Shown: positions 52,845 through 64,000 of the stretch, piece by piece | Numbering within the stretch: the stretch's first letter is position 1 | Layout of the letters: every line of letters starts with the position of its first letter | Origin: Hanleya hanleyi | Taxonomy: Eukaryota; Mollusca; Polyplacophora; Lepidopleurida; Hanleyidae | NCBI GenBank assembly: GCA_036873755.1 | Contig: JAVTVY010045526.1 | Coordinates: forward strand, 145,325-209,324 | Direction of reading: 5' to 3' | Length of the DNA: 64,000 bases | Translations under genes and position numbers: made by a program | Notes under the pieces: generated by a model | Told to the model about the DNA's origin: nothing | Seen by the model: the letters and a program-made list of their open reading frames with translations, nothing else | Database searches by the model: none

Positions 52845-53825
52845 CGCAATATAGAAGGTTTTTGTGGATACATCTCTATATAGGATGTGTATGCACATTT
52901 TTATCTAGAGCATAAAACTTCGACTTTTGTAAAATGTGGATACGCATCCTATATAAGAGATGTATCCACATTGTATCCACATTTATATAATTTCCATACT
53001 TATTTAATCTGTGAGAAAATGAATCTACTAAAAGTACATCCAGACAAGAAAATCTTCAGACGTCGCAATCTCCGACAAGTTCAGAAAATTCGCCATTCTC
53101 CTACTTCACGATCATTTTTCTAACAACTCTTGACTATGAAACAAGATACTGTCATTCTCATAGTGTTATTTTAAATGCTAAATAATCACGGTTTTACAGA
53201 AATGCCTTTAAATTCATATGGATTGGAAAGAAAAACTATAAATCTAGAAAACGAGCCGATCTTATTTAGTTTCATTGAATTCGTATGTCGTGTAAAAAGT
53301 TTACTGATTGGTTGAATAACGTGTGGGCGGAGCCAATATGTACTGTTCAGCCAATCAAATTCACGATTACTTGTACTCTGGGAAATTCAGACTTGGGATG
53401 AAAGTTCAGCGTTGACGGGATCGAAATATCATATCTCTTTCTCATCCAAACCAGCAAAAGGAAAACACCCCAGGTTTTATTCTTGTAACCATAATCAGAT
53501 ATGTAAAAGAGTTTTGTGCAAAAATGCCAGTCGTTCCTATTTCGTTTTGTTGAAGAAGATCGACGGAGAAGACACGTCAGACACTTGAAAAAATAACGAA
53601 ATCTGTCCCAAAAATTTCTGCCAGAGTTTTGTCGCAATTTTATTCAGTTCTCATGCTGATAATTGATCAAGTAAGGTGGAAGTAAAAATGTGGATACATC
53701 ACCAAAAAATCATGTGTATCCACAATTTGGAAATTTCTTGTTTTCGGTGATTTTAAAATGTGGATACGCATACATAATTTGTATCCACAAAAACTCGCTA
53801 CGTGGTTACGCCTGGAGAATGACTA
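52845..53825. mobile_element. TIR element of about 1 kb with internal GTGGATAC hairpins
   Basis: Left end GCGTGACCGC...GGTTTTTGTGGATACA; right end TGTATCCACAAAAAC...GTGGTTACGC. Near the left end a further inverted pair (GTGGATACATCTCTATATAG / CTATATAAGAGATGTATCCAC, 52864-52975) and near the right end another (53690-53795) repeat the GTGGATAC word. The minus frame at 53637-53347 has no transposase signature. Confidence 0.6.
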
Positions 53826-53829
53826 CGGC

Positions 53830-54875
53830 GCACCCTTACCGCCGTAACAAATGATACCGGATAAAATAGATTGGAAAGGCAAATTTTAAAGGAAATTGTA
53901 AAGATAAAGTTTACTGCGATAATGTACCAATTATCACGTTCAATGCACAAGCTACCGTGCATTGCACATGTGTATATGACTGTCAGACAAAAGTACGGTA
54001 TTTTTTATGAATGCTGTAAGGGGCATCAAATGAGAACAGTCTCCGGGCAGGGGATCAAAACTACACATGTGCAGAAGAAAAAAGAAAAACTGAAGAGTGA
54101 TACTAATGTAGGGTTTACCCTTGGTAAACCCGACAAAAAATCATCATCATACATGCTCATGTGATAGTGTAAACAGTGACATAATCAATCTGATTAAAAA
54201 CAGATTTAGATACTGATCTAGAATATTACCAAAAAAAATCATGTGATTACAAACTGCAGTAGATGTTATTCTCTCACGCAAATCGCCCATTTAAAAACAA
54301 CCTCGAGAATGTATAAACTTACATTCTCATGTCATCGGATTGTACGCCTCCAATACTCTGATATATACCCTCTGATTGGATTGAGGTTAAAAACGGGGCA
54401 TTTTGTGGGCTTCCAACAAATCAACACCGTCAGTTACTGAGTAGAACGAGTGGGCATACTATGTCACAGCTGAACAGAGCGTTGAATATTGTCAAATAGA
54501 TGAGCATATAACTTGTTCCTGAATGCATATTCCGTCTCTCTCGCTTCCTTTCAAACTCTGAATCATGTTTGCGGCTTTACGCAAAAACAGGGGTTACGAT
54601 CAGAACTGCAATTATATATACTAACCCCAATAAATTGCTTTCTCAATCGGCTGTCAAATGCAGTGTGTTCAGAACGACATCGATCAAAGTAAATGTTACA
54701 GCATCTTCTGCTAGAGGATAATAGTCGTAAGGACGGACGGTGTTTGTTATCTCGATCAAATCAGAGTGGGGCGACCGCCTAGAATGTTTGCATGAAAAAC
54801 ATTGCAACTGTTTGGCAGACCGACATTGCTATATTCTATGGCAGTATGGACCTATGGTTACACAAAGCACAGGCA
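53830..54875. other. No gene recognised
   Basis: AT-rich. The 97-codon frame at 53871-54164 has no domain. 54540-54720 carries a fragment of the 29.1-kb dispersed repeat. Confidence 0.35.
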
Positions 54876-54879
54876 TATA

Positions 54880-56420
54880 TGATGGTTTGATTCCGTTGTT
54901 GAGATGTAAGTCCAGGCGTACGTACAGGTGGCTGTTTTAGCGTAGAACGGGGCAAGCTTGAATAAATTAAACATGGCAAAATACGGAAAACAAATAAAAC
55001 TACATATAAATTCCCACTTGGTTATTGCTATATATTTGCTGAGAATATATATATATCCCAGAAAACATACTCGTAATATTGCATGGATTGGATTATATTT
55101 GGCATGGATTGGATTATATAAGCCGTAAAAATGCATATATATGAGATAATTGAGGACATTGAGTATCCAATTCAAAAAGGCTTCGTTATCTATCCCACTG
55201 TATGTACACTGCGCGTACAAATCCAAGTATATATTTACCGCTGATCGATGGCGATATGAGTATTTGCATTGGACTTGACGGGAATGGATTGGCCATGATC
55301 AATGGTATGACGGGAATGGATTGGCCATGATCAATGGTATGACGGGAATGGATTGGCCATGATCAATGGTATGACGGGAATGGATTGGCCATGATCAATG
55401 GTATGACGGGAATGGATTGGCCATGATCAATGGTATGACGGGAATGGATTGGCCATGATCAATGGTATGACGGGAATGGATTGACCATGATCAATGGTAT
55501 GACGGGAATGGATTGGCCATGATCAATGGTATGACGGGAATGGATTGGCCATGATCAATGGTATGACGGGAATGGATTGGCCATGATCAATGGTATGACG
55601 GGAATGGATTGGCCATGATCAATGGTATGACGGGAATGGATTGGCCATGATCAATGGTATGACGGGAATGGATTGGCCATGATCAATGGTATGACGGGAA
55701 TGGATTGGCCATGATCAATGGTATGACGGGAATGGATTGGCCATGATCAATGGTATGACGGGAATGGATTGGCCATGATCAATGGTATGACGGGAATGGA
55801 TTGGCCATGATCAATGGTATGACGGGAATGGATTGGCCATGATCAATGGTATGACGGGAATGGATTGGCCATGATCAATGGTATGACGGGAATGGATTGG
55901 CCATGATCAATGGTATGACGGGAATGGATTGGCCATGATCAATGGTATGACGGGAATGGATTGGCCATGATCAATGGTATGACGGGAATGGATTGACCAT
56001 GATCAATGGTATGACGGGAATGGATTGGCCATGATCAATGGTATGACGGGAATGGATTGGCCATGATCAATGGTATGACGCAAATGTAACAAACCATCAC
56101 GGATCCAATAATATAGAAGCCTTTTGATGCTTTCGCACACATTATCAAACCATTCCCCGGCAGATCCGGCAGCTCTAACAAATATTAAGTTGCCTTGTTT
56201 GACTGTGGTTCGGGAATAGTCAGTTGACGTGAGTGACGACGCCAATGGTCACGTGGCAAGATAAACAGGTTAGAAAAATATTGCATTGCCGTACTTCAAA
56301 TATCTCAAGTGTTAATTAGAAATGTCTCACATGCATATGCCTTCAGGCCCGGTAGAAACGGGTATAATTTTGTGAAACAGAATGCTGTTGCTGGGAGCAT
56401 TTCATCGTGAGCATATTTCA
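54880..56420 (+). repeat. F2-long element with 32-bp minisatellite, copy 1
   Basis: The left flank (GATGGTTTGATTCC, GAGATGTAAGTC, ACGTACAGGTGGCTGTTTT, ACGGGGCAAGCTTGAATAA) and right flank (GACGCAAATGTAACAAACC, CGGATCCAATAATATAGA, GGTCACGTGGCAAGA) match 61255-62660. The array is described next. Confidence 0.85.
55278..56090 (+). repeat. 32-bp minisatellite array A
   Basis: About 25 nearly identical copies of GACGGGAATGGATTGGCC followed by ATGATCAATGGTAT. Rare variants read GATTGACC (near 55480 and 55990). No unique spacers, so not a CRISPR array. Confidence 0.97.
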
Positions 56421-57125
56421 ACAATCGGGACGTAACCAACTGGTTTTGGCACATGGGCATCGTCGTGATATGAGTGAAAAAAATGTTGAAAACGAAGTTA
56501 AATCCTACTCACTCACTCACTCACTCACCCCTTCATATGAGAATACAAAAGATCGCGGGGATCTATTCCCTTATCCGGCTTTCTATGCGAATATAGAGTG
56601 ATAATTATGCGAATATAGAGTGATAATTAATCTGAGATACCAGTTTATGTCAAAAGGTGTCTCTCGATATACCTTGTTGTCGTCACTGTGGTTTCTAAAT
56701 CTCGGTGTGAAGCTGAAAATAATATCACTGGAAAAATATCATCGACCCCTGTTATGCACCACAGAGGTTAGATTGATATGGTAATGTTTAATATTTAGAA
56801 TCTTTCACTGATCATCGTTGTACAGAACACGTTATAAGAAAAGACTGTGTGAAAAGTGGCAATATTATCTTAGATTGATCCGATTCCATGATAATGAAAA
56901 TCCAAAGGAACAGTCTCTTTGTCAGTGCTATACATTACTGCAACCTGTCCGAATTTACTTTAGTTAGAAACGGTAATCAATGTCGAAAGTAATCGTTTCC
57001 CTTGATATATGTTAACCTAAACAAGCAATGTAAAAATATATATAGTAAGGTTCGGCTCGATAGAAGCCGAATTATATTCATTGACATAATAGTTTTCGTA
57101 ATTTCTCGATTTGCAGTTATATAGC
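56421..57125. other. No gene recognised
   Basis: AT-rich; short (CACT)n tract at 56510-56530 and a 22-bp direct duplication at 56586-56630 (GCGAATATAGAGTGATAATTA). Confidence 0.4.
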
Positions 57126-57129
57126 CCTA

Positions 57130-57230
57130 AATAAATTAAGGTTACATGGTTACAGTCATTAAGGTTACATGGTTACAGTCATTAAGGTTACATGGTTACA
57201 GTCATTAAGGTTACATGGTTACAGTCATTT
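57130..57230. repeat. 23-bp tandem repeat, 4 copies
   Basis: Unit TTAAGGTTACATGGTTACAG plus TCA, four perfect copies. Confidence 0.95.
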
Positions 57231-57639
57231 GCCACGTTATCCTCACCCCCCGCTCCAATTCGAGCCGGATAAGTTACGATACCAAATAGAAATATTTTCA
57301 CCTTCTTGATATCTATTTAGATTAAATAAATGCACATATGAAATGGAAGTTACTATCGTAAATGTACAGTTGACAATGTGCCTCTGCGTTTTATGGCACC
57401 TCATTTTTAACTCTCGATATTCCACATTAGTTGTATTGTATACCCAATGAGTGACCACATGGGTTTATCCATTTTCCATCTCGACGTTTATTACCCACAG
57501 TTTGAAGATATATTTCAATGTCCTTGAGGAAAGTATAGGTATCATACTCCAACCTGTCAACGACTCTGACATCTATTGACCTGGAAAGTTTACATAAAAA
57601 AACATAGCCTGGCTATGGTGTTCTATTTGTGCCAATTTG

Positions 57640-57985
57640 ATCTCGCGCGTCGACTTGCAAAAGTCGACGCACGACGCGCGACGCGAAAAGTCGACGTCGT
57701 GTTTTGAAACGCGACGTCGCCCTTTCCGTCGCGCGTCGACTTTTACCATGTTAAAGAGATAGGCCAAAAGTCGACGTCGTGTTTCAAAAGTCCTAACATT
57801 GTAAAAGTCGACGCGCGACGCGTGACGGAGAGGGCGACGTCGACTTTTTCCGTCGCTCGTCGACTTTTAAAAAGTCGACGCGCGACGCGAATGTCCGTCG
57901 CGCGTCGCGCGTCGACTTTTTAAAAGTAAGTCGACGCGCGACGCGCGATGGACATTCGTGTCGCGCGTCGCCTTTTGGTTTACAA
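57640..57985. repeat. CG-rich GTCGAC/CGCGCGACG array, left block
   Basis: Built from the words GTCGACG, CGCGCGACG and GACGTCGC alternating with short A/T runs (AAAAGTCGACG, TTTTGAAA) and a recurrent GGCCTATCTCTTTAACAT. Very CpG-rich in an AT-rich setting. Confidence 0.95.
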
Positions 57986-58139
57986 AAGTGCGCATGTCTG
58001 TGGAGCATGTATTCCATATTGTTCACGAGACACAATAAATTATCAATCAAATTATCAATTGAAGTTTGCCACTATACGTTGTACAAACGTATTATATAAA
58101 ATTCACAATCTTTGTTAACTTTCTTCTTTTATGTAAAGG

Positions 58140-58400
58140 TTTATGTGTGTTTTTACTGTGATGTGTTGTATTATGGTATATTTCATCATACTGTATGATA
58201 TGGTATTGTTTAGAATTGTATTGTTTTGTAATGTATTGAGTTGTAATATGTTGAATTGTAATATATTGTATTGTAATGTATGGTATTATTTTGTATTTTA
58301 TTGTATTGTATCGTATCATATAGTCTTGTTCTATCTCGTATTGTTTCTTTGTATTGTGATTTGGGGTGTTAATTTCGAAAAAAAAAAAAAAAAAAAAATG
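58140..58400. repeat. TATTG-rich low-complexity block and poly-A (left arm)
   Basis: Degenerate (TTGTAATGTA)n sequence ending in a run of A at 58378-58398. The mirror block at 59410-59650 has the complementary run of T. Long open frames here are low-complexity artefacts. Confidence 0.8.
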
Positions 58401-58464
58401 TTCACATCTGCGATTTCCTATCCTTGTAGCTTCTGACCGGTGTTGGTAATTTGCTGAGAATTTA

Positions 58465-58707
58465 CTGCAACAAAGCAAGAATGGCAAGATGTATGTTAAA
58501 TACATGGAGACTATGTACCACATAATTTATTTGTTTCGCTGTCAGATATGTTATATTGCTGATTAATTTTCGAACACTGGTACCTGTGTTCCACAAAATG
58601 CACACCCCTCCATCGCGAGGACAATACGCATCTATTAGCTTGTCAATGTCTTCATATTTCGCCGGACTAGTACGCAAAATAAATTCAAGTTTCCAATAAT
58701 GAACCAA
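58465..58707 (-). CDS. Small ORF in left palindrome arm (hypothetical)
   Basis: 81 codons from ATG 58707. The first 67 residues match the mirrored ORF in the right arm with only a few changes: KLEFILR, DAYCPRDGGVCILWNTGTS and NYVVHSLHV are shared. No family is recognised; the Cys/Trp-containing segment may be part of a larger ancient protein or exon. It reads away from the centre, about 200 bp from the axis. Whether it is expressed is unknown. Confidence 0.35.
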
Positions 58708-59103
58708 AAGCTTATGTAAGTAACTATTTTGCAGGATTAACAGTAACGACTGGAAAACAGAGGGATAATAATTAATCGCTTGTGTAGCTCAATGGAACTG
58801 TGAGATCTTACATTCTGGAGACATCCTGATGAATGTCTCCTGATAAAACGCGCCACATTGCATTTTATGTCGAATCATACAACCCTTTTTAATAGTAAGG
58901 CTTTGTTTTCTGCCATTTTAGACTAGTGACTATATGCTGTCAAAGTAAAGGTGAGGTGTGGGGTCATTTTACTTTCGTTTTCGGCCGGAAAACAGTAAGA
59001 TCCCACATTTCCTTTGAGATACACAAGCTATTAATTAGTTTTTCTAATTAGTTTTTTCCAGTCGTTACTGTTACTCGCGCAAAACTGTTACTTACATAAG
59101 CTT

Positions 59104-59316
59104 TTGGTTCATTATTGGAAACTTGAATTTATTTTACGTATTAATCCGGCGAAATATGAACACATTGACAAGCTAATAGATGCGTATTGTCCTCGCGATG
59201 GAGGGGTGTGCATTTTGTGGAACACAGGTACCAGTGTTCGAAAATTAATCAACAATATAACATATCTGACAGCGAAACAAATAAATTATGTGGTACATAG
59301 TCTCCATGTATGTTAA
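59104..59316 (+). CDS. Small ORF in right palindrome arm (hypothetical, mirror copy)
   Basis: 70 codons from ATG 59104, mirror image of 58707-58465 with changes such as T/I, S/N and D/H in the first 25 residues. It stops earlier because of a small difference after SLHV. Same comments on function. Confidence 0.35.
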   Translation: MVHYWKLEFILRINPAKYEHIDKLIDAYCPRDGGVCILWNTGTSVRKLINNITYLTAKQINYVVHSLHVC

Positions 59317-59814
59317 ATATCTTGCCATTCTTGCTTTGTTGCAGTTAATTCTCAGCAAATTACCAACACCGGTCAGAAGCTACAAGGATCGGAAATCACA
59401 GATGTGAACATTTTTTTTTTTTTTTTTTTTCGTTCGAAATTAACACCCCAAATCACAATACAACGAAACAATACGAGACAGAACAAGACTATATGATACG
59501 ATACAATACAATAAAATGCAAAATAATACCATACATTACAATACAATATATTACAATTCAACATATTACAACTCAATACATTACAAAACAATACAATTCT
59601 AAACAATACCATACCATACAGTACGGTGAAATATACCATAATACATCACAGTACAAACACACATACACCTTTACATAAAAGAAGAAAGTTAACAAAGATT
59701 GTGAATTTTATATAATAGGTTTGTACAACGTATAGTGGCAAACTTCAATTGATAATTTGGTTGATAATTTATTGTGTCTCGTGAACAATATGGAATACAT
59801 GCTCCCCAGACATG

Positions 59815-61245
59815 CGCACTTTTGTAAACCAAAAGGCGACGCGCGACGCGAATGTCCGTCGCGCGTCGCGCGTCGACTTTTTAAAAGTCGACGCGCGACG
59901 GAAAAAGTCGACGTCGCGTTTTGAAAGGCGACGTCGCCCTCTCCGTCGCGCGTCGACTTTTACAATGTTAGGAGATAGGGCAAAAGTCGACGTCGACTTT
60001 TGAAACACGACGTCGAGTTTTGGCCTATCTCTTTAACATTATAAAACCCGACGCACGACGCGCGACGGAGAGGGCGACGTCGCCTTTTAAAACGCGACGT
60101 CGGCTTTTTCCGTCGCGCGTCGCGCGTCGAGTTTTGATTCTTCAAAGAGGCGAACGACGCGCGCGCAACGGAAAAGTCGACGTCGCGTTTTGAAAGGCGA
60201 CGTCGCCCTCTCGTCGCGCGTCGACTTTTACAATGAAGAGATAGGCCACGACGTCGACTTTTGAAACACGACGTCGAGTTTTGGCCTATGTCTTTAACAT
60301 TGTAAAAGTCGACGCGCGACGGAAAGGGCGACGTCGCGTTTCAAAACGCGACGTCGACTTTTCGCGTCGCGCGTCGTGCGTCGACTTTTGCAAGTCGACG
60401 CGCGAGATCAAATTGGCACAAATAGAACACCATAACTTTTGAAGCACGACGCGACGTCGAGTTTTGGCCTATCTCTTTAACATTGCAAAAGGCGACGCGC
60501 GACGTCGCCTTTTAAAACGCGACGTCGACTTTTTCCGTCGCGCGTCGAGTTTTGATTCTTCAAAAAGGCGACGCACGACGTGCGACGCGAAAAATCGACG
60601 TCGCGTTTTGGAAGGCGACGTCGCCCTCTCCGTCGCGCGTCGACTTTTACAATGCTAAGAGATAGGCCAAAAGGCGACGTCGACTTTTGAAACACGACGT
60701 CGAGTTTTGGCCTATGTCTTTAACATTGTAAAAGTCGACGCGCGACGGAAAGGGCGACGTCGCGTTTCAAAACGCGACGTCGACGTCGTGCGTCGACTTT
60801 TCCAAGTCGACGCGCGAGATCAAATTGGCACAAATAGAACACCATAACTTTTGAAACACGACGCGACGTCGAGTTTTAGCCTATCTCTTTAACATTGCAA
60901 AAGGCGACGCGCGACGTCGCCTTTTAAAACGCGACGTCGACTTTTTCCGTCGCGCGTCGAGTTTGATTCTTCAAAAAGGCGACGCACGACGCGCGACGCG
61001 AAAAGTCGACGTCGCGTTTTGGAAGGCGACGTCGGGCGTCGATTTTTACAATGCTAAGAGATAGGCCAAAAGGCGACGTCGACTTTTGAAACACGACGTC
61101 GAGTTTTGGGCTATCTCTTTAACATTGTAAAGTCGACGCGCGACGGAAAGGGCAACGTCGCGTTTCAAAACACGACGTCGACTTTTCGCGTCGTGCGTCG
61201 TGCGTCGACTTTTGCAAGTCGACGCGCGAGATCAAATTGGCACAA
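59815..61245. repeat. CG-rich array, right block with 412-bp higher-order repeat
   Basis: Same words as the left block. The marker CAAGTCGACGCGCGAGATC plus AAATTGGCACAAATAGAAC recurs at 60391, 60803 and 61215, giving a period of 412 bp. Arg-rich open frames on both strands are artefacts of CG-rich trinucleotide composition. Confidence 0.95.
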
Positions 61246-61254
61246 ATAGAACAC

Positions 61255-62660
61255 CATACCTGGCACAAGCATAGATGATGGTTTGATTCCATAGTTGAGA
61301 TGTAAGTCGAGGCGAACGTACAGGTGGCTGTTTTCGTGTCGAACGGGGCAAGCTTGAATAAGGAAACATGTGAATTTACGGAAAACAAATTAAAGCAAAT
61401 AAAACTACATATAATTTCCCGATTGGTTATTGCTACATATTTACTGAGAATGTATATCCTAGAAAATATACTCCTGATATTAGCATAGATTGGATTGTAT
61501 AAGTCGTAAAAATGCGTGCATATACACGAAATAATTGAGCAAATTGGGTATCTGATTCAAAAAATCTTCGTTATCTTTCTCAACTCGTGTACACTGTGTG
61601 CAAATCATGGTATAGGTCCTATAATTACCTGTGACCGATAGCGATATGAGTATTCGCATTGGAATTGACGGGAATAGATTGGCTATGATCAATGGAATGA
61701 CGGGAATAGATTGGCTATGATCAATGGAATGACGGGAATGGATTGGCTATGATCAATGGAATGACGGGAATAGATTGGCTATGATCAATGGAATGACGGG
61801 AATAGATTGGCTATGATCAATGGAATGACGGGAATAGATTGGCTATGATCAATGGAATGACGGGAATGGATTGGCTATATGATCAATGGAATGACGGGAA
61901 TAGATTGGCTATGATCAATGGAATGACGGGAATAGATTGGCTATGATCAATGGAATGACGGGAATAGATTGGCTATGATCAATGGAATGACGGGAATAGA
62001 TTGGCTATGATCATTGGAATGACGGGAATAGATTGGCTATGATCAATGGAATGACGGGAATAGATTGGCTATGATCAATGGAATGACGGGAATAGATTGG
62101 CTATGATCAATGGAATGACGGGAATAGATTGGCTATGATCAATGGAATGACGGGAATAGATTGGCTATGATCAATGGAATGACGGGAATAGATTGGCTAT
62201 GATCAATGGAATGACGGGAATAGATTGGCTATGATCAATGGAATGACGGGAATAGATTGGCTATGATCAATGGAATGACGGGAATAGATTGGCTATGATC
62301 AATGGAATGACGCAACTGTAACAAACCGTTACGGATCCAATAATATAGATCCCTTTGGATGCTTTTTACACATTATCAAACCGGCGGCTCTAACAAATAT
62401 CAAGTTGCCTTGTTTAAATGTGGTTCACAAATAGTCAATTGACGTGAGTGACGACGCCATTGGTCACGTGGCAAGACAAATAGGTTAAGAAAATATTGCA
62501 TTACCGTAATTCAAACATCTCAAGTGATAATTAGAATGTCTAACATGCATAGGTCTTCAGCCTTGGAGGAAACGGGTTTGATTTTGTGGAACAGAATGCT
62601 GTTGCTGGGAGCATTTCATCGTGAGCATATTGCAACGATCGAGACGTAACCAACTGGTCC
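61255..62660 (+). repeat. F2-long element with 32-bp minisatellite, copy 2
   Basis: Flanks match 54880-56420 as listed there. Its left edge touches the CG-rich array and its right edge abuts the MITE at 62661. Confidence 0.85.
61668..62310 (+). repeat. 32-bp minisatellite array B
   Basis: About 20 copies of GACGGGAATAGATTGGCT followed by ATGATCAATGGAAT. Three positions (A/G, T/C, A/T) distinguish nearly every unit from array A. One unit near 61875 has a 2-bp insertion. Confidence 0.97.
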
Positions 62661-62843
62661 TATGCTCTCTAAAAACTACTGTGTACAATGGTGCACATCC
62701 ACATTAAATTGTGTACCAGTGGTACACATTTTGTGTAAAGTACATACACAGTATGTGTATCACTGGTACACAATTTTATGTGGATGTGCATTTTTACCAC
62801 AGTACTGTGTATCGCCGATACACAGTGGTTTTTAGAGAGTATA
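62661..62843. mobile_element. Palindromic MITE, copy 2
   Basis: TIR CTCTCTAAAAACTACTGTG / CACAGTGGTTTTTAGAGAG. Interior as in copy 1 (28091-28269). Inserted at the end of the F2-long element. Confidence 0.85.
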
Positions 62844-64000
62844 TACCAAGGCAGGTCCATTATAAATTATGGGAGAAAAATCACGATCCTGTCAAAAGGA
62901 AGGTGCTCTAATAATGATCCCACCCAACATGAGGGACCAGAACAACTATTCAACTGATACACACCACTGTCTAAGGCGAAAAATGTCTATAAACAGAGGA
63001 AATGTAATTTCTTGTAGTAAATGATGGTTCTCGGATGTGCGTTACCAGAATAGTACCGTATCACAATATTACATATTTCTTCACTCTTTTTTTTATATAT
63101 TATTTTTAAAAATATTTTTTATACTAAAGTTGATCAGATAGTTTCCCAATCTACATCTGAAGATCCCCCCCCCCCCTCCCCCTGTGAAAAAAGAGCAGCC
63201 CATGAGTAGGGTACAGTCCAAACGTAGACAACGCACGCTTCGGATGATGGATACCATACACACAAATTAGTATGTTCACAAAGACATCGATCAAGTTAAA
63301 TATTACAGCATTGCTTGACCTAGTATGATGACTGCGAGCTAGGATGAATGCTATAGTATGTGTCATATATTTATTTGACGGCCGTTGTTCATGAAGTTCT
63401 TCCTCCCCCATAAGCAAAGACATAACTCATATAATGAGTATTGAAAACAAATAAGCTGTCGAGTTTTCAATGATGCCAGTCAGTTATGACGTTTCAATCG
63501 CGAACTCCTCATCACTTATCTGTATTCCTGTTTTCCGAATGAAAGGACGAGTTGCAGTAAGATGAATTTGTGTCCTATAGGTGGTGCGCTAAGAAACAGA
63601 ATTTTCATTTCAGCAGTAAAACCGCCAATTTTTAATATTTCAAAGTAAAACAATACCTGGTAAAACCCGACAAAACTCGGCCCAAAATTATGCATAATGC
63701 GCGTGTTAATAGGATGGAAAACGTGCAAATGTGCGTTTTGTCACCTTTTGGAGGGAATTCCAATAGTATTTTCCTACATTCCGAAAAAAAGCACCACGAA
63801 TACCAAATTCATTCTGATATTAATTTCGTTATTGCATAATCATGCTCCAATTGTGTTAATTTCATTTTGGCTCAAGAAGTGCTTTCTGATAAAAAAAAAA
63901 GTGAAAAATTAATTCGTTGCAGTTTACAACCTGGCTCGAAGTGTAATTCCAAATACGTCACTGAAATGAACGTACGCCAGTGGCCGTGTGATACGTTCGT
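62844..64000. other. Dispersed repeats, no gene recognised
   Basis: 62900-63240 resembles 40680-40930; 63530-63860 resembles 28280-28620. Poly-C run at 63167-63183. No supported coding sequence to the window end. Confidence 0.45.

Larger units (their letters stand above)
57620..60430. repeat. Giant palindrome, arms about 1.2 kb
   Basis: The left arm (about 57620-58825) and the reverse complement of the right arm (about 58985-60430) share, in order from the centre: a GATCTTAC/GTAAGATC block, CGACTGGAAAA, CAAAAGCTTATGTAAGTAAC, the small ORF, a poly-A/T run, a TATTG-rich low-complexity block, TTATGTAAAGGT, AATTATCAATTGAAG, GAACAATATGGAATACATGC and the CG-rich array. The spacer is about 160 bp and itself holds GGAGACATcctgATGaATGTCTCC. 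Arms differ by scattered substitutions and indels. Confidence 0.9.

Noticed and set aside
55278..56090. CRISPR-like direct repeats
   Set aside because: Units are contiguous 32-bp copies without unique spacers, and the DNA is animal; it is a minisatellite.
58092..58523. Long Ile/Tyr/Thr-rich frames and their mirror at 59373-59678
   Set aside because: Translations of degenerate TATTG repeats and a poly-A run.
58820..58850. Hammerhead ribozyme core (CTGATGA near 58833)
   Set aside because: The flanking hairpin exists, but the required GAAA core strand is absent.
59812..60695. Arg-rich frames (DARRRGRRR type) around the CG-rich arrays
   Set aside because: They appear on both strands and follow from GTCGACG/CGACG word composition.

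Overview
The window looks like a stretch of AT-rich animal nuclear DNA, most likely from a marine invertebrate and plausibly a mollusc. The reasons are tRNA-derived SINEs, decayed non-LTR retrotransposons, many foldback/MITE elements, minisatellites and one intron-bearing gene. The species call is an inference. Nothing is bacterial: there are no operons with Shine-Dalgarno sites, no CRISPR array and no rRNA.

The centrepiece is a complete-ended Polinton/Maverick (adintovirus-like) element at 11640-23578 (11,939 bp). It has 327-bp terminal inverted repeats, AGT...ACT termini and a perfect 6-bp target duplication (TAGGTC). It is GC-richer than its surroundings and carries zinc-finger, integrase (rve plus chromodomain), packaging ATPase, minor capsid, basic core-like, major capsid and adenain-like protease genes. 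Protein-primed DNA polymerase B was not found. Several structural genes are broken: a frameshift in the ATPase Walker A motif, an in-frame stop in a small hydrophobic protein, a deletion/frameshift in the major capsid gene, and a protease that is truncated and internally duplicated. The TIRs still appear identical. I read this as a defective element that moved recently using functions supplied in trans. Its early genes each have a TATA box about 45-60 bp before the ATG, sometimes inside the previous stop codon. Its left end carries about 153-bp subterminal repeats with NRF-1-like, YY1-like and CRE/ETS-like motifs.

Left of the Polinton are two foldback repeats (1-1207), a reverse-transcriptase (RT) pseudogene (3246-4010), a 66-bp minisatellite (5620-7740) and one good host exon encoding an ankyrin-repeat protein (9032-10408, minus). 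Right of it, 23.6-30 kb is gene-poor. A decayed I/jockey-type LINE with endonuclease, RT and RNase H lies at 30.0-35.4 kb (minus) and is interrupted by a MITE with an 8-bp target duplication. From 38 to 53 kb there are SINEs, hairpin elements and more copies of the RT family.

From 54 to 62.7 kb there are two related elements, each with a 32-bp minisatellite. Between them lies a giant palindrome (about 57.6-60.4 kb) whose arms carry mirror copies of a small ORF and a CG-rich array built from GTCGACG/CGCGCGACG words.

A short module of about 90 bp with an apparently covarying stem recurs about 13 times. In several copies it sits immediately downstream of the RT reading frame. It is the best candidate here for an undescribed functional RNA or DNA structure.
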